Source: Chloropicon primus (taxonomy: Eukaryota > Chlorophyta > Chloropicophyceae > Chloropicales > Chloropicaceae). Taken from it: a stretch of 64,000 nt of DNA. Both the position numbers and the translations under genes were made by a program. Where the stretch lies: positions 682,001-746,000 of the forward strand of contig CP060763.1 in the NCBI GenBank assembly GCA_023205875.1. The letters are read 5' to 3'. This document shows positions 9,844-19,688 of this stretch, in pieces (within the stretch, counting starts at the first letter, position 1; each line of letters begins with the position of its first letter). The notes beneath the pieces are model-generated. The model ran no database searches and was not told the DNA's origin. It was given only the letters and a program-made list of their open reading frames with translations.

Positions 9844-11196
9844 ATGTATTCCGGAAGGCACCAGGGACACCACCACGGTCGAGGGAGGAAGCAAAGGAGG
9901 GACTGGAACGCGGGCAACGTAGTCTTCGTGGTTCTCCTTCTCGTGGCGGGCTTCGTCCTCCTCGATATTGCGTCACTGCACGAGGGGACCATCATCTTGG
10001 GAGGTGCTTCGAACGTTGGACGGGTTACGCTCCAGGACCCCAGGACCACCCCGGACATACGAAGGTCGCCGGCGGAGGTCGATATCGTGCGCCAGGAGCC
10101 TCTTGGACCGCCCGAGGGCAGCAGCAACGGAGGGTGGTCCCTCGACTCAGGAGAAGAAGACGCTGGTCCGGAGACCTCGACAGAACGTCATCCCAAGAGC
10201 GAGGGGGAGCACTCGACGACGGCAGATGTTAAGACCACCGAGAGCACGAAACGAGGGGCTCCGCCTGCGCGGACTGGATCCTCCAAGCAGGCAGCCAGCA
10301 GGGGAAGCGAGAAGAGAGAGGACGACAGGATTAAGGTGGATCGCCTGACCGCGAGGCTGAGCAGCACAAAGGTCGTCCTCGGAAAGGAGAGGACGGTGAC
10401 GAATTCTCGTTTGACGTGTGGCGGCTCCCACACCGTTCAGTGGCGGTCGTACAGGGAGCTCAGGGACAGTTTCATTGACAAGAATAAGCTGTACAGGCAC
10501 CTCCCGCCAAAGAGCGTTTCCCTTCTGGACTTTGCGAAAGCAGTGGACGAGTCCCCGTGCTTCAAGAGCCACCGCTACAATTACAAGCACAACAACTGCA
10601 CGTTTGTGCCGCCTGCGGAGGAGCAGGGTGCCAACCAGCAGGCTGAACTCTGCGCGGTTGTTGGCAACGGGGGAAGGCTGAGGCAGGAATTCCACCAGGA
10701 CGCGATAGACTCTGCGGACATCGTGATTCGATTCAACCAGGGCGTGACCCAAGGCTTCGAGAAGCACGTGGGCACCAAGAGCACGATCAGGATGTACAAC
10801 GGCCCTTACATCTCGCCCAAGCAGCCCGGGGAGATCACCATCGCCCAGATCCGCGAGATGGCGATACGGGCGTGGGTGAAGCAGGCCCAGAAGCACGAGC
10901 AGGAGCACCTCGCTTTCATGTTCGATCCGGACTTCATCTGCCACGCTTGGGACTGGGTGGACAGGAAGGGGGAAAAGCCGTCGAGTGGGTTGGTGGGCAT
11001 CATCCTTTCCCTCAGGCTCTGCAAGCACACCAACGTGTACGGGTTCCAGTTTGACGAGTACTTTAACACCTCGATAAGGCCGCACTACTACAATTGGGAG
11101 AGGCCCAAGCCCGGGAGGGAGAACGTCCACCCCTTTGCGGAGGAGAAGAGGTTGTACAAAATGTTGGAGAAGGAAGGGAGGCTGACGCTGTTCTAG
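9844..11196 (+). CDS. GT29 sialyltransferase-like Golgi glycosyltransferase
   Basis: A 450-residue type II membrane protein: a short basic cytosolic tail, one transmembrane anchor (about 25-42), a low-complexity stem to about 190, then a GT29 catalytic domain. Sialylmotif L starts near residue 266 (CAVVGNGGRLRQ, then IDSADIVIRFNQG), motif S lies near 379-400 (PSSGLVGIILSLRLC, NVYGF), motif III is HYYNW near 413, and motif VS has its His in HPFAEE near 429. All four motifs are recognisable, so it is probably active. GT29 enzymes use CMP-sialic acid or CMP-Kdo-like donors; the true donor in an alga is unknown. Intronless. The ATG at 9844 fits the short cytosolic tail. Confidence 0.88.
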   Translation: MYSGRHQGHHHGRGRKQRRDWNAGNVVFVVLLLVAGFVLLDIASLHEGTIILGGASNVGRVTLQDPRTTPDIRRSPAEVDIVRQEPLGPPEGSSNGGWSLDSGEEDAGPETSTERHPKSEGEHSTTADVKTTESTKRGAPPARTGSSKQAASRGSEKREDDRIKVDRLTARLSSTKVVLGKERTVTNSRLTCGGSHTVQWRSYRELRDSFIDKNKLYRHLPPKSVSLLDFAKAVDESPCFKSHRYNYKHNNCTFVPPAEEQGANQQAELCAVVGNGGRLRQEFHQDAIDSADIVIRFNQGVTQGFEKHVGTKSTIRMYNGPYISPKQPGEITIAQIREMAIRAWVKQAQKHEQEHLAFMFDPDFICHAWDWVDRKGEKPSSGLVGIILSLRLCKHTNVYGFQFDEYFNTSIRPHYYNWERPKPGRENVHPFAEEKRLYKMLEKEGRLTLF

Positions 11197-11314
11197 TAGG
11201 CAGCCCTGTATCCATCCAAACATGTTTCAAAATTGTTGTTATGTATTGTATTGTTTCTCTTATAACATTGTTGTTGTTTCTTGATTGATTGAATAATTGA
11301 TTGAATGATGATAC

Positions 11315-12733
11315 TTACTTCTTGTTCTCACTCACAGCGTTTACAGCTTTGTACATGTTGTGCTCCACTCGAAGCTGGTTGAGGTACGGCAACGCCTGGG
11401 GAGCAACGCAAGAGAGAAAGAGGGGGGGGAGGGAAGAGGAATTTATTTTTTCGGGGTCAGTCGACAGGAGTCCACGAGCACTGGTGGCAAAGGGGGAGCC
11501 CGAACACTTACCGCCTCCATGGTCCACTCGAGCTTCGCTGTGGTCGACTTGGACGTGAGCAGAGCCAAGCTCTCGGACATGCTTTCGGCGACCAGCAAGG
11601 CTGCCGCGTAGGCAAAGAGCTCCTGCCTGAGGGAGGATTCCTCCAAGAGGTGGTCATACGCCCCTCTGCACCCACTTCCCTTGGACTTCACCGCTGTCGG
11701 AGCTCTTGGCTTCACCACTTCCCCGCGCCAGATGGCCGCCTGGTGCTCATGCCTGTGCGCAAAGAAGGCGGTGCGCTCCTCTCGCGGCGGGGCTACCCGG
11801 ATCAAGGACATGGGCAAGCTTGAGAGGGGGAAAAGGAGGAGTCAGCACGCGTCGCGGTTGCGGCCCAGGTTTCGCGGCCGGCGGCTCCGAACCAGCGAAC
11901 GATCACTTCTTCTTCTGTACGATGCTCACCTCGCGTTGGGTCGTCCCAAGGCCTTCTCCAGCTTCTCGATCTCCGAGATGGTCTTCCACAGCTCCCTCTC
12001 CAGGCTCTTCATCGGCTCGCCGATGCTGGGCTCGTCGTGGAGAGGCGTCGTCTTGGAGAGGTGGCCCATGGCTCCGCTGATGCAGACCCTCTGCAGGCAC
12101 TCGTAGTGGACCTCTATCTCACCCTGCTTGACGTGGAGCGTCGGGCCCGGGACAATCTTCGTCACGCAGTTGAGCGTTCCGACGGAGATGCCCTTTCCGA
12201 GGACCTTCACCTCCAGGCCCTCCTGCGAGAACTTCCCCGCCTTGATCGTCTCGGGGGCCGAGTTGGAGCTTGAGACAGCGAAAAGAAGAGCGAGAGCGTG
12301 TCAGTCGAAGGGAAGGGCGGGAGCGTCAGGATCTCTCGTCGTCGACTCACCTCAAGGATTGGGCGAACATCCCTCCCTCCCCCAACTCACGAAACGCTTC
12401 CAAGTACTTTTGCTCGTAGATTCGCAGCACACCGGTTGCCGTCGGCAAGAGCACCGAGCCCGTGTATATCGTCGGCACCCCCCACATCTCCTTCTTCTTG
12501 TCCAGCCCCTGGGGGAGCGTGGGTGACCCCTCGACGGAGTCCCCGCTCGTGGCGCGCCACGACCACGACGACGACCCGAGAGGGCGAGATGTCTTCCTTG
12601 CGTCCAGCAGCGTGTTCGGCATCCTCCGCTGGCTCGAGCGCCTCCTGCTCTGCCCGCTTAATCTCCTCACGAGTCCCTCGCTCCTCCCCACCCTACTCGA
12701 GTGGCACACACCACCCCTCACCACCCCCGTCAT
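11315..12733 (-). CDS. Lon N-terminal-domain protein without protease domain
   Basis: Four exons (12733-12351, 12268-11930, 11818-11512, 11395-11315) joined by 82-, 111- and 116-bp introns give 369 residues. A basic Arg/Ser-rich N-terminus (1-40) looks like an organelle presequence. The LON substrate-binding domain spans about 85-190, with PTIYTGSVLLPTATGVLRIY, then IKAGKFSQEG and VGTLNCVTKIV on the next exon. A helical, probably coiled region follows (SLERELWKTISEIEKLEKAL) and a helical tail. No AAA or Ser-Lys protease domain follows, so this is the LON-domain-only type known in plants and bacteria; function unknown. The first ATG giving a presequence is at 12733; one further in-frame ATG is at about 12622. 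Confidence 0.82.
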
Positions 12734-13627
12734 GACCCTACCAATGAATGAGTGACTGAAGAATGAATGAATTCTTCCCCCCTCTCTCTGTCTGTCTCTG
12801 TGGAGGACGAAGGCACCGGCACGCACCAAGGAATGAAGGCCAGAATAAGGTATAGTCCTTGCTCGTCCACTGTCGTCGTCGTCGTAGACCTCGAGAGAAG
12901 AGAAGAGAGAACCTCTGCCACGTCAGAGCGGCATCAGGCATAAAAATCTCCAGATGAAAAAGTGAGACTGCAGATCTCGTTTTTTGGATAAAGCCAAGCC
13001 AGGGGATCAAGACGAGGCAAGGACGAGGACAACGGGCCACGAGGACGAGGACAACGGGCAAGAGGGGGGGGGGGCAGTCAGGGATCCGCCCAGGAGGCCT
13101 TTACACAACGCGCATCGGGCGCGGGGGGTCAACGGATGATACCCTAAATCAGAGGAAGGTCTCCAGAAAGGGACATAGGGGTAGGAAGGGGGGGGAGGAG
13201 AGAAAAGGTGTTCCGAGGAAGCGAGCCAAAGCAAAGAGGGTATTGGCGAGGTCCTCAGGGAATCTCTAGAGATCATCGCACGTCTCCCGGCAGACTCCGC
13301 ATCGCCATGGCATCACCACCACCACCAGGCAGAGGGGCAGAGGGACGACGACGAGGAGGAGATGGACATCTTTTACGTACATTCATCTTTGTCGTAACGC
13401 CCCTCCATACCAATCCATGACGAGAACAAGAACGAGAACGAGTGCGATGCTTCCAAAGAGGGATCCATCGCAATCCCCCGGAAGCGAAGAGAGACAAGAA
13501 TCCCCTGACCTCTCCCTCCCTCCCCCCCAAAAGAAAAAGTTTTCCCTTTTAGACGTTGACTCCGCTCCGATCATGTGACACTGTCTGACGGAGCGCGGTC
13601 GTGGCGAGAGGACGTTTTCTTCTTCTT

Positions 13628-13658
<31 letters not shown>

Positions 13659-13985
13659 TTCTTCGTGAACCTCGGTCGAGGGAAGGGAAAGTCTAAACCC
13701 TTCTCTGCTTCGCCTCGGGGCCGCAACACTTGGAGGGTTTGGATTCGTCGGGACTCGCCGTGCAAAAGGACGTCGTCACCATCCACATCACATCATCATC
13801 CATCAACTTCGTCAGCGAAACGCGATACGATACGGTTTGACCCTGGATCGGGAGAAGATCGGGGCGGCGCCAGAGCGGACGCACGGTCTCCCCTTCGCTT
13901 CGATTGTTTTTGTTTGTTTGTTTGTTTGTTTGTTTGTTTGTTTGTTTGATTGATTGATTGGGAAGGGCGAGGGACGCTGTCGGTG
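12734..13985. other. Divergent spacer between LON-domain gene and malic enzyme gene
   Basis: About 1.25 kb with no credible gene. It contains a C/T repeat of unit CTTCTTCGC (13618-13666) and a TTTG microsatellite of about ten units (about 13908-13948) followed by GATT units. Both promoters should lie here. Confidence 0.65.
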
Positions 13986-15908
13986 ATGATGATGTTGATG
14001 ATGATGATTGCAAATCGAATGCAGAGGAAGACGTCGTCGTCGTTGTTGGGTTTGGTGGGCAGGGGGGGGGTGTACGGGAGGTCTTGCCCCCACCGAAGCC
14101 TCGTCGCGACGACCGGGTCCTCGGAGGAGGTCGAGCCCCCGCCGTACAACCCGGACGTGAAGGACAGGTCGGTGATCGTGCGCAAGAAGGGCGTGGAGGT
14201 GCTTCACGACCCGTGGTGGAACAAGGGAACGAGCTTCAACTACGTGGAGAGGGACGCGCTCAGCCTCAGGGGCCTCCTGCCCCCTTGCGAGATCCCCTTC
14301 AGCAAGCAGATCGAGCGATTCATGAAGGAGTACCAACACGGCATCGCGCACGTGGCCCCAAAGGACGAGACGGTGACGCCGGAGAACATCCGAAAGTGGA
14401 AAGCCCTCGAGTCCCTGCAGAACAGGAACGAGGTCCTGTTCTACAAGATTCTCCTGGACAACTTCGAGGACATGGCCCCCATCGTGTACACCCCAACTGT
14501 CGGGTGGTGCTGCCAGAACTTTCACCTCATCTACAGGCAAGCGAGGGGCCTGTTCATCAGCGAGAGGGACAGGGGGATGATGTCGAGCCTGGTCTATAAC
14601 TGGCCCGCTAGCAAAATCCACGCCATCGTGGTCACGGACGGCTCGAGGGTCCTGGGGCTCGGGGACCTCGGGGTCAACGGCTTGGGGATCTCCATAGGAA
14701 AGCTGGACATCTACTGCGCCGGAGCGGGGTTCCACCCCTCCAGGGTCATGCCCGTGGTGATCGACGTGGGAACGAACAACGAGTCCCTCCTCAACCACCC
14801 GCTCTACTTTGGCCTCAGGCGCCGGCGGCTCGAAGGGGACGAGTACTACGAGCTGATCGACGAGTTCATGCGCGCCGTCTTGGCCCGGTACCCGAACGTC
14901 CTCATCCAGTTCGAGGACTTCAGCACCAACCACGCTCAGGCCTTGCTGGACCGGTACAGGGAGCACCACTTGGTGTTCAACGACGACATCCAGGGGACGG
15001 CGACGACGGTCTTGGGAGGAATCTACGGAGCTCTCGCGGTGAAGGGCTCTCAGGCCAAGGACATCACCGAGCAGACGATCGTTGTCTGTGGCGCCGGGAG
15101 CGCCGGAATGGGGGTGGTCCAGTTCCTGGCCAAGGCGATGACAAAGCACGGGCTGAGCGAGGAGGAGGCCCGAGAAAGGTTCTGGATTCTCGATGAGGAC
15201 GGTCTGATCACCCGAGGCAGGCCAGGGAACGTGCCCAGCTTCGTAAAGCCTTTCTCCAGGAAGGACGCGGGGATGGAGGGGCAAGACCTCCTTTCGACGA
15301 TCAGGGAGGCCAAGCCGACGATCCTGATCGGGGCCAGCACAGTTGGGGGCCTGTTCACCTCCGAGCACCTGGAGGCCATGTCAGAGTCCTGCGACAGGCC
15401 GTTGGTCATGCCCCTGTCCAACCCGACCTCCAAGCTCGAGTGCACCTCCGAGCAGTCTGCTCAGTGGACCAAGGGAAAGGGAATCTTCGCTGCGGGGTCC
15501 CCTCAACCGAATTGCGTGTACGACGGGCAAGAGATAGCCTCCTCGCAGGCGAACAACATGTACATCTTCCCTGGTCTCGCGCTCGGCGCGTCCGTGGGCA
15601 AGTGCAAAATCATTACCGATAACATGCTCATGAGCGCCTCGGAGTCCCTGGTGAACTGCATCACTCAGGAAGATCTCAGGAAGGGGAGCATCTACCCCAA
15701 GCTATCGATGATAAGGGACATAAGCTTGGAGATCGCGTGCTCGGTGATAGAGCAAGCGGTGGTGGACAAGGTCGTCAAGGCAGACTCGAGGGCAGCGGAG
15801 GTCCTCGAGGAGCAGGGAAGGGAAGGCCTCAAGAGCTTCGTCAAGTCGAGGATGTTCCAGCCCAACTACGACCCACTCGTCTACCTCCCGCCAGGAATCG
15901 GAGAGTAG
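13986..15908 (+). CDS. NAD(P)-dependent malic enzyme, probably organellar
   Basis: Oxidatively decarboxylates malate to pyruvate and CO2, making NAD(P)H. It is 640 residues from the first ATG at 13986. A second candidate at 14019 (MQRKTSSSLLGLVGRGG) gives a cleaner mitochondrial-type presequence and avoids the ATG-rich run that precedes it. The catalytic domain is complete: PIVYTPTVG with the active-site Tyr near 171, metal ligands in QFEDFST and FNDDIQGTA, the Rossmann loop VVCGAGSAGMG, and SNPTSKLECT late in the protein. It ends in a normal C-terminus. Intronless. Cofactor choice (NAD or NADP) cannot be set from sequence alone. Confidence 0.95.
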   Translation: MMMLMMMIANRMQRKTSSSLLGLVGRGGVYGRSCPHRSLVATTGSSEEVEPPPYNPDVKDRSVIVRKKGVEVLHDPWWNKGTSFNYVERDALSLRGLLPPCEIPFSKQIERFMKEYQHGIAHVAPKDETVTPENIRKWKALESLQNRNEVLFYKILLDNFEDMAPIVYTPTVGWCCQNFHLIYRQARGLFISERDRGMMSSLVYNWPASKIHAIVVTDGSRVLGLGDLGVNGLGISIGKLDIYCAGAGFHPSRVMPVVIDVGTNNESLLNHPLYFGLRRRRLEGDEYYELIDEFMRAVLARYPNVLIQFEDFSTNHAQALLDRYREHHLVFNDDIQGTATTVLGGIYGALAVKGSQAKDITEQTIVVCGAGSAGMGVVQFLAKAMTKHGLSEEEARERFWILDEDGLITRGRPGNVPSFVKPFSRKDAGMEGQDLLSTIREAKPTILIGASTVGGLFTSEHLEAMSESCDRPLVMPLSNPTSKLECTSEQSAQWTKGKGIFAAGSPQPNCVYDGQEIASSQANNMYIFPGLALGASVGKCKIITDNMLMSASESLVNCITQEDLRKGSIYPKLSMIRDISLEIACSVIEQAVVDKVVKADSRAAEVLEEQGREGLKSFVKSRMFQPNYDPLVYLPPGIGE

Positions 15909-16120
15909 AAGTCAGCGCCCGAGACGAGCTGCAGGGGCTCTAAGCAGCTTCACGTCCAGCTCCACGGCGGCAAGGAGGTGAGGAGACGCGCGGCAGCAGC
16001 AGCAAAAGTGGTGGGTGAAGGGGCCCACGACGTTAACAACAACACAGAAAATATAGAATATATAGGATATCACATCTCTATAGAATACACACTCTGCAAG
16101 CTGACCTTGCCCCTGCAATT

Positions 16121-16266
16121 CTAATTCTGCTTGAAGTCAGGCAGCACAACCTTGTTGGCCTCGAGGTATTCGTACGTCCTCTGCGAGACGGCAAAGAAGA
16201 AAGTGAAAACGAGGGTCAGTGCTCGTCCGTACACGGGGCGGAGACCAATCTCACGGTAGCGCAAGC

Positions 16267-16297
<31 letters not shown>

Positions 16298-16477
16298 CTC
16301 TGGACCAAGCCAAGCCAAGGCCAAGCCGAGGCGAGGCGAGTCACTTACGTATAAAAAGTATTTGCACAAGATGTAGAAGACCCCCGCGAAGGCGACGAAG
16401 AGTATCTCGAACTCGGCGTTCTTGCAGGCTCTCTTCAGCCTCCCCAGAAGGGTCCTGTCCCGTCTCGCTCGAACCAT
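16121..16477 (-). CDS. Small basic single-pass membrane protein, unknown
   Basis: Two exons (16477-16349 and 16180-16121) with a GTAAGT...CAG intron of 168 bp give 62 residues. The N-terminus is strongly basic (MVRARRDRTLLGRLKRACKN), one transmembrane helix spans about 24-43 (EILFVAFAGVFYILCKYFLY), and the tail is RTYEYLEANKVVLPDFKQN. The charge pattern suggests the N-terminus faces the cytosol or matrix. I do not recognise the family. Clean splice sites, exact phase and a balanced protein-like composition favour a real gene. Confidence 0.6.
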
Positions 16478-16808
16478 GCTATGCTCGCCCAAGCCACCAA
16501 GCACGCGATCACCAGGTTTGGTTTGGTCACCAATCCAATCCCATGGAGGAGAGATAGAGATTGAAGGAGAAAGAGGAGAGGAGGGGAGAGAGAAGGGAGA
16601 GGAGAGGAGGAGAGGATGGTGAGGGGGTGGGCCGAGAGATGGTGTAGTAGATGGATTCGGACACAAGATTCTCTCCGGATGTCTTGTGCCGCTCCTGCAC
16701 TCATGGCTTCTCTCTGACCCATCAACAAGGCACAAAAAGGAGGTAGGTAGGTTGTTTCATACTAAGTCGTCTGTTATTTTTTCGTACTTTAACCAGGATG
16801 GCGATAGG

Positions 16809-16843
<35 letters not shown>

Positions 16844-16888
16844 GTTTATGATGTTGTTGTTGTTAATCAGAGACTATGAGTTTGGGTT
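16478..16888. other. Spacer with GT microsatellite
   Basis: About 410 bp between two minus-strand genes. A (GT)n run lies at about 16812-16842 and a GA-rich run at about 16550-16620. It holds the CDPK 3' UTR and the small-protein promoter. Confidence 0.6.
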
Positions 16889-18403
16889 TTACACGATTTG
16901 CTTGGATATTGAGTTCCTCTTTTTCAGGCTCAATGGGTTAGGACCCTCAGCAGGCATCTCCTCCCTCTTGCCTCCCAAACCTCCGCCCATGTTCATCATG
17001 TGAGCAAACTCGTCATAACTAATCTTACCATCCGAGTTCTGGTCACACTCCTTGATGATCTGCACAATCTCAGCCGCCTCGTGGTCGAAACCGTAGTCCT
17101 TGAGACACTTCTCTATTTCATCTTCTGTGATATATCCACTGTTGTCCTTGTCAATGGTCTTGAAGGCCTTGAGGAGGGCCTCCGACTGGTTGAGCATCTG
17201 GACGTTCACCGTGGCAGCGATGAACTCGTCCCAGTCAACCGTTCCGTTGCCATCAAGATCCATCTGCTCCATCATGTCCATGATCTCGTTCTCTGCTCCC
17301 GAAAAGCCTTGCTGCTTCAGCCCCTTCCTCAGCTCGTCAAATGTTATACACCCGCTGCCGTCTTTGTCCATCGTCCCGAACATCTTCTTCAGACCCTCGA
17401 CCTCGTTCGACGTGAGGGAGGCGGCCATTATCTTCAAAGCTGCCTTTTTCAGCTTGTTCATCGCAGCAAACTGCTTAATTCTCTTGGCCACAGCGTTGTC
17501 AAGTGGCGTGTCTGGAGCGCTGTCGTTCATCCAGGGGTGGGTCAGGATCTCCTGGCAGGTCGCCCTCTTCGAGGGATCCCTCACAAGCATTCTATTTACA
17601 CAGTCCTTGGCTCCCTCTGAGATCGCTGGCCAAGGATCAGACACGAAGTCTATCGGCGCCTTGAGGATGTTGTTGAAGATCTCCTTCTCCGTCTCTCCGT
17701 TGAATGGCGGCCAGCCACACAAAAGAATGTACATAATAACCCCGATGCTCCAGACATCGATCTCGTTGCTATAGTTGTTCAAAAGCACCTCAGGAGCGAT
17801 GTAATAGGCGCTACCAATGACCTCGGAGAAGCGCTCGCCTTCCTTGAAGAAGGCGGAGAGACCAAAGTCAGTGGCCTTGAGCTCAGCGTCAGAGCCCTTC
17901 GAAGAGAGCAAAAAGTTCTCAGGCTTGAGATCCCTGTGCACAACACCCAAGTCATGCATCTGCTTCACCACCAAGAGCATCGTCTGCAGGTTCTTTGCGG
18001 CCTTCTTCTCACTGTAGTGCCCGGCCTCGATGATACTGTCGTACAGCTCGCCGCCTTCGCAGAGCTCCATCACAATATGGACGTTCCTGATGTCCTCGTA
18101 CGCGCCGTAGAACTGGACGACGTTGTTGGTGCCGGAAAGGTGGCGGAGGATCTGAATCTCTCTCTTGATGTCCTGGATGTCCGCCTCGGTGACGAGCTTG
18201 AGCTTCGATATCGTCTTGCAAGCGCACCTCGAGTTGTCCGTCTTCTTCTTCGCGAGGGTCGTCACACCAAACTGCCCCTGGCCCAAGATCCTTCCAATCA
18301 AGTAGTCGTCCTCCACATTCGCCGTGGGATCGTCCACAATCATTGTACGCATCGCGATCTCCTTGGTCTGCTTGGCAGACTCTTTCGACATGCAACCACC
18401 CAT
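16889..18403 (-). CDS. Calcium-dependent protein kinase (CDPK)
   Basis: Ser/Thr kinase directly switched by Ca2+. It is 504 residues and intronless. The N-terminus MGGCMSKE has Gly2 for myristoylation and Cys4 for palmitoylation, so membrane attachment is likely. The kinase domain (about 35-295) has the Gly loop GQGQFGV, Lys in CACKTISK, the catalytic loop VVHRDLKPEN, TDFGLS and the activation segment GSAYYIAPEVL. A junction autoinhibitory segment follows (about 305-345). Four complete EF-hands follow: DKDGSGCITFDE, DLDGNGTVDWDE, DKDNSGYITEDE, DQNSDGKISYDE. All key residues are present. Confidence 0.96.
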   Translation of the reverse strand: MGGCMSKESAKQTKEIAMRTMIVDDPTANVEDDYLIGRILGQGQFGVTTLAKKKTDNSRCACKTISKLKLVTEADIQDIKREIQILRHLSGTNNVVQFYGAYEDIRNVHIVMELCEGGELYDSIIEAGHYSEKKAAKNLQTMLLVVKQMHDLGVVHRDLKPENFLLSSKGSDAELKATDFGLSAFFKEGERFSEVIGSAYYIAPEVLLNNYSNEIDVWSIGVIMYILLCGWPPFNGETEKEIFNNILKAPIDFVSDPWPAISEGAKDCVNRMLVRDPSKRATCQEILTHPWMNDSAPDTPLDNAVAKRIKQFAAMNKLKKAALKIMAASLTSNEVEGLKKMFGTMDKDGSGCITFDELRKGLKQQGFSGAENEIMDMMEQMDLDGNGTVDWDEFIAATVNVQMLNQSEALLKAFKTIDKDNSGYITEDEIEKCLKDYGFDHEAAEIVQIIKECDQNSDGKISYDEFAHMMNMGGGLGGKREEMPAEGPNPLSLKKRNSISKQIV

Positions 18404-19191
18404 TATACGCTTTGGTGAGTGAATTCTGCCGCAGCAAGGAAAAGGTTTGTCCTACAGTGGTTGGTTGGCCCTGCCCTCACTCCGGTAAATAAGCAGTTGT
18501 TCCTTTCGTTACAGTTCTGACCAATGCCCTAGTTTAGCAACCTTGATACATGCTAGTATGAACCAACCAAAGGAAGAGTGTCCAAACCAAAACACACGCA
18601 CACGCAAAAGCTTGGTTTGTCGGTGGCGCCCCAATGTACCAAAGTGCCAAGCGCTCGGTTCGGTTCGTCTTACGCGTTCGTCAAGGTTCGCGATATGAAC
18701 TTTGAGGGATCCCAAAGTACTCTTGGCCTTTCCCTCCTCTTTGATAGGACGAGTGCGTGGGTCGGTCACACAAACCGCAACAAGTGGGTCAGGGTCTTCG
18801 CTCGCTCTTCGCTCTCTCCTCGGGAAACGAAAAAAAAACAAGAAAAAAACCCAGTGACCGAAAAACTTCACTTGACAGAGAGAGAGAGAGAGAGAGGAGG
18901 GGTCCACACAGAGAGGAGGCGTCTTGGGTTTTTGGGAAGTGGAAGCAAGCTCTACTCTTGTAGTATTCGGGTGTCTTTGATTCTTTCGACAGGCCTCGAG
19001 TCGTAGGTGGATTAGAAATACCTAGGGTGGGAAGGACATCAGGGTAGAGGATTCTTCGCAGTAGTATTCCCTTGCTCCTCCAGACCTTGACCGAGGCAGC
19101 AAGGAGGTGGGGTCGGGTGTGTTCACATCGCCTTGCTCGACATCGCCCTGCTCGGAAGAAAAAAAATCCCCAATCCCAAGCAGGGACGACG

Positions 19192-19235
<44 letters not shown>

Positions 19236-19688
19236 TGATGATATTAATATTATCATTAGTCCTCCTCGTCCTCCTCGTGGTGTGATGTTGTTGCGTTTGG
19301 ATACTGAAATAGGCCGGATGAAAAAGGAAAGGCTTTTCTTCCAAACTTTCCTGTCCTTGTCCTGGATGGGGTGGCCAACTCATTTCCTTTGGACGACCCG
19401 ACCCGACCTCAAGAAGAAGAAGAAGAAGAGAGACCTCCCCCATCTCTTCCTCTCGTCGTCCTCCTCCTCCCAAGATCCTCCTGTCTCTCTCTGTCTGTCT
19501 GTCTCTCTCTGTCTGTCTTCTCGTTCCGTTCTCGTTCGGGAGAGAAACCAAAATCCCCAGGATTCCCCAGGATCGCGCGAGGCAGAGGTGGCTGGCCGGC
19601 AGGATAGAGGAGGAGAGGAGGATTGAACTGAACCTGTTCAACCCCCCCCAGAACGCAACGCATAGGAAGGAAGAAACGCGACACAGAT
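18404..19688. other. Divergent spacer between CDPK and DUF212 genes
   Basis: About 1.28 kb without a credible gene. It holds a GA run (18875-18895), a GAC microsatellite (about 19192-19235) and CTGT/CT repeats (19480-19520). It should contain both promoters. Confidence 0.65.

Noticed and set aside
13618-13666. Regular CTTCTTCGC repeats that might suggest a CRISPR-like array
   Set aside because: Units are 9-10 bp with no spacers; an ordinary minisatellite in a eukaryotic genome.
13812-15368. 518-codon minus-strand frame opposite malic enzyme
   Set aside because: Pure shadow of the malic enzyme gene; no domain and skewed composition.
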